DNA from: an uncultured Prevotellaceae bacterium
GTDB lineage: Bacteria; Bacteroidota; Bacteroidia; Bacteroidales; Bacteroidaceae
NCBI GenBank assembly: GCA_937877625.1
Contig: CALFJG010000044.1
Span: forward strand, 1-51,817
Reading direction: 5' to 3'
DNA: 51,817 bases
A model generated the notes under the pieces. That model had not been told where the DNA came from and searched no databases. It worked only from the letters and a program-made list of their open reading frames with translations. Positions 40,882 to 48,860 of the stretch are shown here, piece by piece (position 1 is the stretch's first letter; every line of letters starts with the position of its first letter). The position numbers and the translations under genes are program-made.

Positions 40882-43821
40882 TTATCCTTTCGGCTTAATC
40901 AGAAATCTCAATATAGCCCTCATTACCACGCGCTGCATCTCTCGGTCTTTGATACACTCAAAGGGAAATGCTGTGCACACTACGGCAGCACCTTGTCCGC
41001 TGTAAGCCACGCCAGCACTGTGTTTGTTGTCGTAGGCAAAGGCACTGAAGGTGGCGGCATCGGCGGGCATAATGACTTCGGGGTGCTGCGCGGCATAATG
41101 CTCTTCGCAGGGTGTGCGATGGATAGGTATTTGCTTGCCCAGTCCGGTGATTACGTCTCCCGCGCCGGCATCAAGCGTATCGGCGTGGGTGTAGTGGAGC
41201 ACACGCGCAGCAAACTCGCGCTCCTCGGGTGTGGTGAGCTCGCTGCCCAGATAGGCACCGCTAAGAAAGAGTGCTGTGCCGCGCTGCGTCGTTTCTTCTA
41301 TTCGCTTGCGCAGAGCTGGTGTAAAAAGCTTGAACGGGCGCAGGTTGTGGGGGGCATCGCGTTCCAAACCGCCTACAATATCTATAAGGTCGTAGCCTTT
41401 GGCATCCACGTCACCACGTTCAAACACCTCGCGACTACACGTGCTTACGGCATAGTGGCCGTTAGCTGCCATAGCGCGCGCATGTTCGGTGGTGAAGTCA
41501 AACGTGTTGCCGGCAAAGATTTTACCCTGCAACTCGCTGCCGCTATATCCGAGAGCACCCGGGCCTTCTGTCCAGTCAAGCGCGGTGCTGAAGTTTTTCT
41601 GTCGTCCGCAATAGGAAGCATTGTAGCCCCAAGCCACTCCTATATCAGCGTCGAGGTCAAAGCCTTGCCTCCCCTCGCCGCGTACCTGGCAGGGGCCGCT
41701 CACACGATTGAAAGCATTGACCACCAGAACACGCGCACCAATTTGTTCGGGGCTATACACACACACTTCTTCGCTCAGCAGGCTTTGTCCGCCGCTGTTT
41801 GCTGCCGACAACCGGAAGCGGAGAAGCTCGCCACGCGGTATGGTCAACGTGGCGGAGGTTCTTCCCGAAATGAGTTGGCCATTGTCAAAACCGCCATCGC
41901 CGTGTGCTGTATATAATATATATGCTGTGGGTTGCGCGGTGTGTTCAAGCGTATCGGTAGTGGCACTCCAGGAGAGTGTGACCGACGTTCCATCTTTTGA
42001 CAATACAGCACTCAGCGCGTGAGGAGGTAACGGCTGTACCACAAAGTCGCGGATACCATGTTCGTAGTTCACAAATCGGAGGATGCCTTTGTAGATAGCC
42101 CGCGCCATAAGGAACTTAAACCAAGGGTCGTGACCATAGACGAGGTCGCCAAAGTTTTGGTGCGACATCGTTTCAAGTATTGCCGAGGGCACGAGCGGTG
42201 TGCGCGATTCGCCGTAGTTTCTGTCCCACATCTCGCGGCGCGTCCATCCGTTGGGCAAGGCGCGGCTTAGGTCATCGCTCACCGAGTTAAGCAACAAATT
42301 GGCGAGGTCGGCACTGGCTTGACGTGAGAGGCCGCTGGGAAGCACTCCGACACTGTCGCTTACGGTGGTGGTGCAGATGCCCAACGTGCCGTAAATTCCC
42401 CCGTCGCGTCTTACTCCGGCATCGCTATGTACGGCCAGCGACATCTCAAAAGGCACGGCAAGGCCTTTGTCGGTAGGTAGATATGCGCTGCGTCCGGCGA
42501 GGAAGTTGCACATCTCCGACCGTGTGCGGATATCATCGTTGTAGTCGTTTGTGCCATCGCCTATAGCGTTATAAACAGACTTTGGCATTCCGCTGTAAAG
42601 GGCGTGATAGCGTGCGCCTTCTAAGAAACGAGGTAGGCCGCTTCGCCCGCCAGTGCCACGGCTCACGAGCGATGTGCCACCACCTAAACGAACGGCATCG
42701 GCACTCACTACGCCGCGTGATTCGGTGTGGGTGGAGAGTGTGACACGCCCGCCTCGGCTCTGCCCTTTGGTGAAATGGAACGTGCCGAGATACACCCACG
42801 TGCCGCCGCCCATTTGTTGGTTCACACGAAAAGAGGTCTTCCCCCCTGTGTGATAGACTGTGTATTGTGCATCGTTGATGCTGTTTGGCAGACTCGCATA
42901 ACTAACATACACCGCATAGTATCCCGTGCGTGGCACCTGAGGTGTCCACACGGCCTCGCCGCTATGGCCGCGGCGCGTGGTTGCTGTGGCGAGGCGTGCC
43001 GTGCCTCGGCTGAAAGGATTGTTGCCATCGGTCAATACCTCGCCCGGGTGGGCAAATCCGCTCAGCGAAGCATTGCGCCACTGGCAGGAGGTGTCGCCCG
43101 TTTCTTCATAGGTGCCGTATTGTGTGGGGGCATCGTTATCTACAACGACCATTGACGTTTGATAGTCGCGCTCGCGTGCCGTGCCGACTACAGCACCGGC
43201 ATTCTCAAGCATAGGATAGAGAAAGGGCACCACAATGCTCTGCGTGAAGAGGTCTTCTGTAGTGCAATAGAGGAAGGGGCGTTGCCACTCCCAGTTGCCG
43301 AGCTTGTAGTAGCGTCCGTGGCTGGGTGTCACCATCAAGTGACGCCCTTCCAATCCGTGGTCGGGGCGCAGTGGGCGCGACGTGTTGGTAACCCAGGCGG
43401 GGCCGTTGTGAGCCTTGTTACCCCAAAGACGGCTCTCGTCGCGTCCCGTCTGACGCAGATGATTAGGAATATACGCTTCTATGTTCTTCCCGTTTTTGTC
43501 GGTAAGCGTTAAGGAATAGGTGTTATAAGGCTGCGGCAGCCGTAAAAGCAGGCTACGTGTTGTGGCGGCTACCCTCTCGGGCGTAAAGGGCTGCGAGCAG
43601 AAACTCTCGTTCATTGCCACAGAAACGGTACGCAAACTATCGTCGATGCTGATGCGCTCATAACTCATAGGCTTTGAGGGGCGATAACCCTCAACGCGAT
43701 AGTTTAGCACCCATGCACTCACGCCTTGTTGCACCTCGGTCGGAACACTTTGCGCCACGGCTGTGAGACACCATATAATATATAAAGGGAAGATGAGAAG
43801 AAAACGTTTTACCTTACGCAT
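40882..43821 (-). CDS. Secreted amidase_3-like protein with inserted golvesin domain and FN3 domain
   Basis: A 979-residue exported protein (signal peptide to about AVAQ, residue 24). An amidase_3-type zinc site can be traced: H168 in VTPSHGRYYK, E189 in CTTEDL, H465 in LAVHSDAG and E550 in AILETMSHQNFGD. Between the first and second pair, about residues 225-380, lies a golvesin C-terminal-like beta domain (ETGDTSCQWRN, YYAVYVSYASLPNS, GTWVYLGTFHF, VVSADAVRLGG). A fibronectin type III-like domain follows at about 595-690, then a Rossmann-like C-terminal region (ARVLVVNAFNRVSG). Related proteins are often labelled xanthan lyase. Peptidoglycan or glycan hydrolysis in the periplasm or outside is inferred. 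Confidence 0.72.
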   Translation of the reverse strand: MRKVKRFLLIFPLYIIWCLTAVAQSVPTEVQQGVSAWVLNYRVEGYRPSKPMSYERISIDDSLRTVSVAMNESFCSQPFTPERVAATTRSLLLRLPQPYNTYSLTLTDKNGKNIEAYIPNHLRQTGRDESRLWGNKAHNGPAWVTNTSRPLRPDHGLEGRHLMVTPSHGRYYKLGNWEWQRPFLYCTTEDLFTQSIVVPFLYPMLENAGAVVGTARERDYQTSMVVVDNDAPTQYGTYEETGDTSCQWRNASLSGFAHPGEVLTDGNNPFSRGTARLATATTRRGHSGEAVWTPQVPRTGYYAVYVSYASLPNSINDAQYTVYHTGGKTSFRVNQQMGGGTWVYLGTFHFTKGQSRGGRVTLSTHTESRGVVSADAVRLGGGTSLVSRGTGGRSGLPRFLEGARYHALYSGMPKSVYNAIGDGTNDYNDDIRTRSEMCNFLAGRSAYLPTDKGLAVPFEMSLAVHSDAGVRRDGGIYGTLGICTTTVSDSVGVLPSGLSRQASADLANLLLNSVSDDLSRALPNGWTRREMWDRNYGESRTPLVPSAILETMSHQNFGDLVYGHDPWFKFLMARAIYKGILRFVNYEHGIRDFVVQPLPPHALSAVLSKDGTSVTLSWSATTDTLEHTAQPTAYILYTAHGDGGFDNGQLISGRTSATLTIPRGELLRFRLSAANSGGQSLLSEEVCVYSPEQIGARVLVVNAFNRVSGPCQVRGEGRQGFDLDADIGVAWGYNASYCGRQKNFSTALDWTEGPGALGYSGSELQGKIFAGNTFDFTTEHARAMAANGHYAVSTCSREVFERGDVDAKGYDLIDIVGGLERDAPHNLRPFKLFTPALRKRIEETTQRGTALFLSGAYLGSELTTPEEREFAARVLHYTHADTLDAGAGDVITGLGKQIPIHRTPCEEHYAAQHPEVIMPADAATFSAFAYDNKHSAGVAYSGQGAAVVCTAFPFECIKDREMQRVVMRAILRFLIKPKG

Positions 43822-43854
43822 AGGCTGTAGAAAGAAAGGGGAGTGTTAGGGCTA

Positions 43855-44415
43855 TTATACTTCTTCTACTTGGAACTGTCCTTTGCGACATTCGCAGCCC
43901 ACGAACTGCGCGTAGTAGTTCATAATAGCGCGCCAGTCGGCATCGAAGTCATCGCCTGGAAAGATTTCCTTGGTGCAGACGATGCGTTTGTGTTGGTAGT
44001 CGATGGCAAAAAGCTGGATGGGGAGTTCGGCTTTCTTAGCAATAAAATAGAAGCCACGTTTCCAGGAGCTTACACGTTTGCGTGTCCCTTCGGGAGTTAC
44101 GGCAAATTCAAAGTGTGGTTGCGTCTTGGCTGTTTCTGCTATGGCATCGGTGAGGCTGCTGTGCTTCGTGCGGTCAACAGGTATGCCACCCATACGGCGA
44201 AACAACGCGCCGAGCGGCCAAAAGAACCAACTCTTTTTCATCAGAAAACCTGCGCGGCGGCCAATAGCACAATAATAGAGTTCACCGAGCAGGAAGTCGT
44301 AGTTGCTGGTATGGGGCGCAACACAAATTACACACTTCTCGCGACGTGCCACAGTGACCTCCTCTGTCCACCCTAACCAACCGAACAACAATTTATGGCA
44401 GAGTTTTTTTAGCAT
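43855..44415 (-). CDS. PlsC-like 1-acylglycerol-3-phosphate acyltransferase family protein
   Basis: A 186-residue acyltransferase. The HX4D motif is APHTSNYDFLLGE near residue 35, and the second block is VTPEGTRKRVSSWKRGFYFIAKKAELPIQLFAIDY (positions 43985-44100), where the family has EGTR. These are the catalytic and phosphate-binding elements of the PlsC group. It lacks a clear membrane helix, as do many short members. It may acylate a lipid intermediate or an unrelated acceptor. It starts 30 bases after a small conserved gene and is 33 bases before the amidase, forming one minus-strand operon. Confidence 0.85.
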   Translation of the reverse strand: MLKKLCHKLLFGWLGWTEEVTVARREKCVICVAPHTSNYDFLLGELYYCAIGRRAGFLMKKSWFFWPLGALFRRMGGIPVDRTKHSSLTDAIAETAKTQPHFEFAVTPEGTRKRVSSWKRGFYFIAKKAELPIQLFAIDYQHKRIVCTKEIFPGDDFDADWRAIMNYYAQFVGCECRKGQFQVEEV

Positions 44416-44445
44416 AGCGGTTGCGGTGTATAAAAAAGCCGTTCA

Positions 44446-44709
44446 TCAAAGCACCATCACATCCGAAGCGATACTGTTGGCCTCGGCCTCAAGTTTTTCT
44501 CTCAGCTTCTTATAGAAAAGGCGTTCGCTGCCCGGTTCTGTATGGTTTACACGTGCCACGTATTCCTTTTCTAAGCGCAGGGCTTTTGCGGCGAGTTCCG
44601 CAAGTCGCGTTTCGTCGGCATCGCCTGTCAGAGATACTGCCATACAGTCTGCAAGGATTTCATCTGTAACGTTTCTAATCGCTTTCTTTAACATTCTTCT
44701 GCTTGCCAT
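44446..44709 (-). CDS. Small conserved hypothetical protein, 87 residues
   Basis: A small helical protein beginning MASRRMLKKAIRNVTDEILADCMAVSLTGDADETRLAEL-type sequence (44580-44709), rich in charged residues with no membrane segment. Short proteins with this opening occur next to PlsC-like genes in Bacteroidota, as far as I recall, but the function is unknown. The frame is open 18 codons upstream to 44763; the ATG at 44707-44709 is preferred by similarity of its start to that group. It heads the operon reaching to rsmG. Confidence 0.65.
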   Translation of the reverse strand: MASRRMLKKAIRNVTDEILADCMAVSLTGDADETRLAELAAKALRLEKEYVARVNHTEPGSERLFYKKLREKLEAEANSIASDVMVL

Positions 44710-44803
44710 AATCTTAAGTAGTTTAAGGTGCGTTCTATTAATTCCCACGGTTAAGTTTGACAAAGATGGGGTTTTAACCTTTTGTCATCTTTATGGCTCT
44801 TTG

Positions 44804-44873
44804 TGCTTCAGTCTGTAAGTTTTATCGGTCGTGTAGCCCGCTACACTCACTCTTCAACTGACCAACTGAAGCA
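44804..44873. other. Nested inverted repeats upstream of the small gene
   Basis: TGCTTCAGT (44804-44812) pairs perfectly with ACTGAAGCA (44865-44873). Inside it GTGTAGC (44831-44837) pairs with GCTACAC (44840-44846). The copy 2 dispersed repeat overlaps its right edge. The rest of the 303-base gap (44710-45012) holds only the stem-loop near hisF. It could be a structured leader, a small RNA or a mobile remnant. Confidence 0.5.
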
Positions 44874-44917
44874 AAAATAGCTCAGAAATCCGACAAAGCG
44901 AATGAATAGAACCCACC
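44872..44917. repeat. 46-base dispersed repeat, copy 2
   Basis: Second copy of the element at 15191-15236 in the same orientation, 39 of 46 bases identical by eye. It lies upstream of the 87-residue gene and, on the minus strand, contains TATTTTTG, a possible -7 box that copy 1 lacks. Confidence 0.7.
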
Positions 44918-44964
44918 TTTAATTCTTTCCGTGGCAAAAGTAGGTGTTTTGGGCGAGATAGCAA

Positions 44965-44995
44965 TGCGCCACGGGCTAAAAAGGCTCGTGGCGCA
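44965..44995 (-). terminator. Stem-loop downstream of hisF
   Basis: TGCGCCACG (44965-44973) and CGTGGCGCA (44987-44995) form a perfect 9-bp stem that extends by a few wobble pairs to an A-rich loop. It begins 18 bases past the hisF stop. There is no T-run on the minus strand, so it may stabilise the 3' end rather than act as a strong intrinsic terminator. Confidence 0.55.
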
Positions 44996-45012
44996 GGGTT
45001 ATAAAGGAGTAT

Positions 45013-45771
45013 TCAAAGACGTATCGGGATATCTTGCTGGTGTAAGTAGCGTTTTAACTCGGGGATAGGTATTTCGCCGAAATGAAAAACACTGGCGGCG
45101 AGTGCAGCATCGGCGCGACCTGCTTGAAACACATCGCGAAAATGTTCTTTCGCCCCAGCTCCGCCACTGGCTATGACGGGGATGGGTAGTAAGTCGTGGA
45201 GCTTGGATAGTGCATCAAGGGCAAAGCCTTGTTTTACACCATCGTGGTTCATTGAGGTGAAAAGGATTTCTCCCGCGCCTCTGTCGGCCACTTCTTTTGC
45301 CCATTCAAAAAGCGTTCGATTAGTAGGAATGCGCCCTCCTGCCACATAGCAACGCCACGCGCCATCGGCTTCTTGCTTGGCATCTATCGCCACCACACAC
45401 ACCTGCGAGCCAAAGTGTGAGGTGATTTCGTCAACCAAATCGGGGCGGCGTAGGGCGGCACTGTTTACGCTCACTTTGTCGGCACCCGCAGTGAGCATAC
45501 GCTCCACATCAGCGAGTTCGCCGATGCCGCCGCCTACGGTGAACGGGATAGAAAGCTCCGCTGCCACACGGCTCACCATATCGGTGAATGTTTTGCGCCC
45601 CTCGTGGGTAGCGGTGATGTCGAGAAATACGAGTTCGTCTGCACCCTGCTGGCTGTAGGCCTTACCCAGTTCTACGGGGTCGCCTGCCCGACGGAGGTTC
45701 AAAAAGTTCGTGCCTTTTACCGTCTGTCCGTCTTTGACATCAAGGCAAGGTATTATACGTTTGGCGAGCAT
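45013..45771 (-). CDS. hisF: Imidazole glycerol phosphate synthase cyclase subunit
   Basis: A 252-residue TIM barrel that, with HisH, forms imidazole-glycerol phosphate and AICAR in histidine synthesis. The start is MLAKRIIPCLDVKDG with catalytic D11; the second catalytic aspartate is in VCVVAIDAKQ; phosphate loops are in FTVGGGI and IPVIASGGAG. The frame is open 20 codons further upstream, but the ATG at 45769-45771 is the family start. It follows hisA by 78 bases. hisH is not in the window. Confidence 0.95.
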   Translation of the reverse strand: MLAKRIIPCLDVKDGQTVKGTNFLNLRRAGDPVELGKAYSQQGADELVFLDITATHEGRKTFTDMVSRVAAELSIPFTVGGGIGELADVERMLTAGADKVSVNSAALRRPDLVDEITSHFGSQVCVVAIDAKQEADGAWRCYVAGGRIPTNRTLFEWAKEVADRGAGEILFTSMNHDGVKQGFALDALSKLHDLLPIPVIASGGAGAKEHFRDVFQAGRADAALAASVFHFGEIPIPELKRYLHQQDIPIRL

Positions 45772-45849
45772 CTGTCTGCGTGTTTTTTTAGGTCTTATCG
45801 TTATAGTCAGCATACACTTTATGCGTGGCATCTTTTGCGCAACATAAGA

Positions 45850-46569
45850 TTAAAGAAAGCTTCGTGCCACATCGTGCAGGTTTATCCTCCCCTCGTATAT
45901 GGCTTTGCCAAAAACCACCTCGGGGATACTTGCCTCGGCAAGAGCTTCAAGGTCGGCCATACCACTAACACCGCCACTGGCAATAAGCAACAGCTCCGGG
46001 AACTGTTTTACCAACGTACGATAGAGATCAATAGCGGGTCCTTGAAGCATACCGTCGCGGCTGATATCTGTGCAGAGAACACGACGAAAACCCTTGTCGT
46101 AATAACTACGAATAAAGTCGGTCAGCGCAAGGCCGCTCTCTTTCTCCCAACCGCTAATACGTACCGTACCGTTCAAGGCGTCTGCACCTATTATAATATG
46201 GTCTTGTCCATAACGCTCCCCCCACTCCACTACTTGCCTGGGATTTTTTGCCGCCACACTGCCGAGCGTCACCATCTGCGCTCCGCTGTCGAACACTGCG
46301 TGGAGGTCGTCGTCGGTTTTTACTCCACCGCCGAAGTCAACACAAAGGCTCGTGTGTGTTGCAATATCTTCCAACACACGGTGGTTCACCACACGACCTG
46401 CCCGCGCGCCGTCGAGATCTACTAAGTGGAGGCGCGGAAAGCCCAAGTCTTCAAACTCGCGGGCGATGTCTATGGGTTCGTTGTGATAGGTGGTCTTCGT
46501 GGCGTAGTCGCCTTTCGTCAGGCGCACGCACTTACCGTCGATAAGGTCTATTGCAGGAATGGGGAGCAT
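45850..46569 (-). CDS. hisA: Phosphoribosylformimino-AICAR-phosphate isomerase (ProFAR isomerase)
   Basis: A 239-residue TIM barrel that performs the Amadori rearrangement just before HisF. It begins MLPIPAIDLIDGKCVRLTKGD with the catalytic aspartate in AIDL, has VDFGGGVKTDDD and LCTDISRDGMLQGPA with the second catalytic aspartate, and ends with IASGGVSGMADLEAL, the phosphate loop. The frame continues upstream but the ATG at 46567-46569 is the natural start. A well-spaced promoter lies just upstream. Confidence 0.95.
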   Translation of the reverse strand: MLPIPAIDLIDGKCVRLTKGDYATKTTYHNEPIDIAREFEDLGFPRLHLVDLDGARAGRVVNHRVLEDIATHTSLCVDFGGGVKTDDDLHAVFDSGAQMVTLGSVAAKNPRQVVEWGERYGQDHIIIGADALNGTVRISGWEKESGLALTDFIRSYYDKGFRRVLCTDISRDGMLQGPAIDLYRTLVKQFPELLLIASGGVSGMADLEALAEASIPEVVFGKAIYEGRINLHDVARSFL

Positions 46570-46613
46570 AGTGAAAATGCAAACGATGCTGGCTGCTTTG
46601 GTGTTTGGATGCG

Positions 46614-46644
46614 CAAAGGTAGCAAGAAAAACAGTGTCCGTCAA
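46614..46644 (-). promoter_or_regulatory. Promoter of hisA-hisF
   Basis: On the minus strand TTG (46644-46642), a 20-base spacer, then TACCTTTG (46621-46614), 44 bases before the hisA start. Both boxes and spacing fit the Bacteroidota consensus. Confidence 0.7.
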
Positions 46645-46666
46645 TGCTGTCAAAGGATTTATTGCG

Positions 46667-46674
46667 TACTTTTG
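46667..46674 (+). promoter_or_regulatory. -7 box of the LysE gene
   Basis: TACTTTTG on the plus strand, 9 bases ahead of the LysE-family ATG, which implies a very short leader. It is divergent from, and just upstream of, the hisA promoter. Confidence 0.5.
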
Positions 46675-46683
46675 CAATCGGTT

Positions 46684-47358
46684 ATGAATGTATTTGCTGA
46701 CTACATTAGCACGTTTCAACTTATCGTGAAAGGTCTGCTCATTGGCATTATCTGTTCTGCACCAATGGGGCCGGTGGGTATCCTGTGTATTCGTCGCACG
46801 CTGCAAAAGGGACGCGAATATGGCTTGGCCACAGGTGCGGGGGCAGCCTTGAGCGACCTTTTTTATGCACTCGTCACCGGTGCTGGTATGCTCCCACTGA
46901 TGATGGAGTTTATTGACAACGAACAAAACCTCTTCTATCTGAAAATCGTCGGTGCTATGATGCTCTTTGCCTTTGGCGTTTGGATGTGGCGCACCGACCC
47001 CCGCAAGGGTTATCGCCCGTCGCACTCCGACAGCAAAGGCACTCTCACTGGCAATGCCATATCCGCCTTTGGGCTTACTATTTCCAACCCGCTGATAATC
47101 TTTTTGCTTATCGCCTTGTTTAATATGTTTACGTTCGTTATCCCAGGCAACTGGTATGGCACAGCCTTGGGCTACGCAAGCATAGTGGGCGGTGCTATGT
47201 TGTGGTGGAGCGGGCTGACGTATGTCATTGCCAAGATGAAAAGCCGCTTCGACCTACGCGGCATTCTTATTCTAAACCGCACAATAGGCACTATTGTACT
47301 CACCGTAGCGGTACTCTATGCGGCGATGACGATTTTCCACTTTTCTTTCTTGATTTAA
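46684..47358 (+). CDS. LysE/RhtB family exporter
   Basis: A 224-residue inner-membrane protein with six helices. It begins FQLIVKGLLIGIICSAPMGPVGILCIRRTL, the conserved opening of the LysE superfamily with the GPVG motif, and has LATGAGAALSDLFYALVTGAG near residue 55 and ISNPLIIFLLIALF near 125. These exporters release amino acids or other metabolites; the substrate is unknown. The frame runs much further upstream but the ATG at 46684 follows the -7 box. DUF4924 starts 5 bases after it. Confidence 0.85.
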   Translation: MNVFADYISTFQLIVKGLLIGIICSAPMGPVGILCIRRTLQKGREYGLATGAGAALSDLFYALVTGAGMLPLMMEFIDNEQNLFYLKIVGAMMLFAFGVWMWRTDPRKGYRPSHSDSKGTLTGNAISAFGLTISNPLIIFLLIALFNMFTFVIPGNWYGTALGYASIVGGAMLWWSGLTYVIAKMKSRFDLRGILILNRTIGTIVLTVAVLYAAMTIFHFSFLI

Positions 47359-47363
47359 GATAT

Positions 47364-47918
47364 ATGCTCATTGCTGAACGCCTGCGCGCCAAAAGCCGCT
47401 ACGAGTATCTGATTTATCTTTGGTATGTGGAGGACGTCTTACGTGCTTACAGCCTGGATTGGCCACGCATTGAGCAGGAGTACTTGCCGCGCATACTCGC
47501 CACGGCATCAAGCGATGAACAACGCCAAGCCGTGCACCGTTGGTATGCCGACCTCTGCGAGATGATGCGTAGCGAGGGATGCGCAACGAGTGGGCATATT
47601 CAAATCGTGAAGAACATAGAAAGCGAACTCACCGAACTACATACCCAGTTGCTGCAACACCCTGACCGCTTTCCCGACTATCACCGCAGCTACCAAGACA
47701 TTTTGCCCGCCCTTGCCGAACTTCGTCAGCGCAACACACAGCAAGAATTAACCGATGTTGAAATGATGCTCGAGGCACTCTATGGCGTGATGATTTTAAC
47801 ACTGCAAAGCAAGAGCGTTAGTCCTGCCACGAAAGATAGCGTAGAACGCTTCGGGCGGCAACTATCCCTCCTCTCCGACTATTACAACAAAGACAAAGAA
47901 GAACCCTTAGACCTATGA
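47364..47918 (+). CDS. DUF4924 family protein
   Basis: A 184-residue soluble helical protein of DUF4924, known only from Bacteroidota. Typical blocks are MLIAERLRAKSRYEYLIYLWYVEDVLRAY at the start, YADLCEMMRSEG, GHIQIVKNIESELTELHTQLLQ and the closing VERFGRQLSLLSDYYNKDKEEPLDL (47845-47918). Its function is unknown. Its stop overlaps the rfbD start by four bases (ATGA), a coupling that suggests a shared process. Confidence 0.85.
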   Translation: MLIAERLRAKSRYEYLIYLWYVEDVLRAYSLDWPRIEQEYLPRILATASSDEQRQAVHRWYADLCEMMRSEGCATSGHIQIVKNIESELTELHTQLLQHPDRFPDYHRSYQDILPALAELRQRNTQQELTDVEMMLEALYGVMILTLQSKSVSPATKDSVERFGRQLSLLSDYYNKDKEEPLDL

Positions 47919-48766
47919 ACATACTCGTCACAGGAGCCAACGGCCAACTCGGCAACGAGCTACGCCAGCTTGCTCCACTCCACACTGCCCACACGTTCCA
48001 CTTCACCGATGTGGCTGAACTCGACATTACCGACCGCGCCGCAGTGCGCCAGGCGGTGAAGGCTGCCAAAATTGATGTGCTTATCAACTGTGCCGCATAC
48101 ACTGCGGTGGACAACGCTGAGAAGCAGCCCGAACTCTGCCACACACTCAACGCCGATGCTCCGCAGCTCTTAGCTGAAGCGATGCACGATGTCGGCGGAT
48201 GGATGGTACACGTCTCCACTGATTATGTATTTGACGGCACGGCACACGTGCCGTATCGTGAAGACGCGCCGATAAACCCGATAGGCGTTTACGGGCGTAC
48301 TAAATACGCCGGCGAGGAAGCCGTGCGCAAGGCCTGCCCACAACACGTCATCGTACGCACGGCGTGGCTTTACAGCACGTTCGGCAACAACTTTGTTAAG
48401 ACCATGATCCGCTTAGGGCGCGAGCGCGACACACTCGGCGTTATCTTCGACCAAATAGGCACCCCCACCTATGCCCGCGACCTTGCCGTGGCACTTCTCA
48501 CCATAGTAGAACAAGGCCCCGTGGCAGGCACTTATCATTTCTCTAACGAGGGCGTAACAAGCTGGTACGACTTCACACGAGAAATCCACCGACAGGCAGG
48601 TATCACATCGTGCAAAGTACTACCGCTCCACACCTCAGAATATCCCACACCCGCTGCACGTCCACACTACTCCGTACTCGACAAAACAAAAATCAAACAA
48701 ACCTTCGGCTTAGAAATCCCTTGGTGGGCAGACAGTTTAGCAGAATGCGTGGCTCGCCTATCATAG
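47915..48766 (+). CDS. rfbD: dTDP-4-dehydrorhamnose reductase
   Basis: A 283-residue short-chain dehydrogenase that makes dTDP-L-rhamnose, the last step of rhamnose donor synthesis. The NAD(P)-binding motif is GANGQLG (7-13); STDYVFDG lies near residue 105 and the catalytic YGRTKYAGE near 127. The VRTAWLYSTFGNNFVKTM segment is typical. No rfbA, rfbB or rfbC is present in the window. The dTDP-sugar pool it draws on also feeds the amino-sugar genes at 5.4-8.8 kb. It is coupled to DUF4924. Confidence 0.94.
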   Translation: MNILVTGANGQLGNELRQLAPLHTAHTFHFTDVAELDITDRAAVRQAVKAAKIDVLINCAAYTAVDNAEKQPELCHTLNADAPQLLAEAMHDVGGWMVHVSTDYVFDGTAHVPYREDAPINPIGVYGRTKYAGEEAVRKACPQHVIVRTAWLYSTFGNNFVKTMIRLGRERDTLGVIFDQIGTPTYARDLAVALLTIVEQGPVAGTYHFSNEGVTSWYDFTREIHRQAGITSCKVLPLHTSEYPTPAARPHYSVLDKTKIKQTFGLEIPWWADSLAECVARLS

Positions 48767-48860
48767 CGAATAATAGCGTCTCTGCTTCTTTTGTAAACAT
48801 TTGTAGCTAAAAACCAGGCAACCTTTACAACCGCCCACACAACCCGTAATCCCTTTCGTT

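Noticed and set aside
40855..41916. 353-codon open frame on the plus strand
   Set aside because: Antisense to the 979-residue amidase/golvesin protein and without recognisable motifs.
46570..47025. N-terminal extension of hisA
   Set aside because: The extra codons overlap the divergent LysE gene and both promoters; the family start MLPIPAIDL is at 46569.
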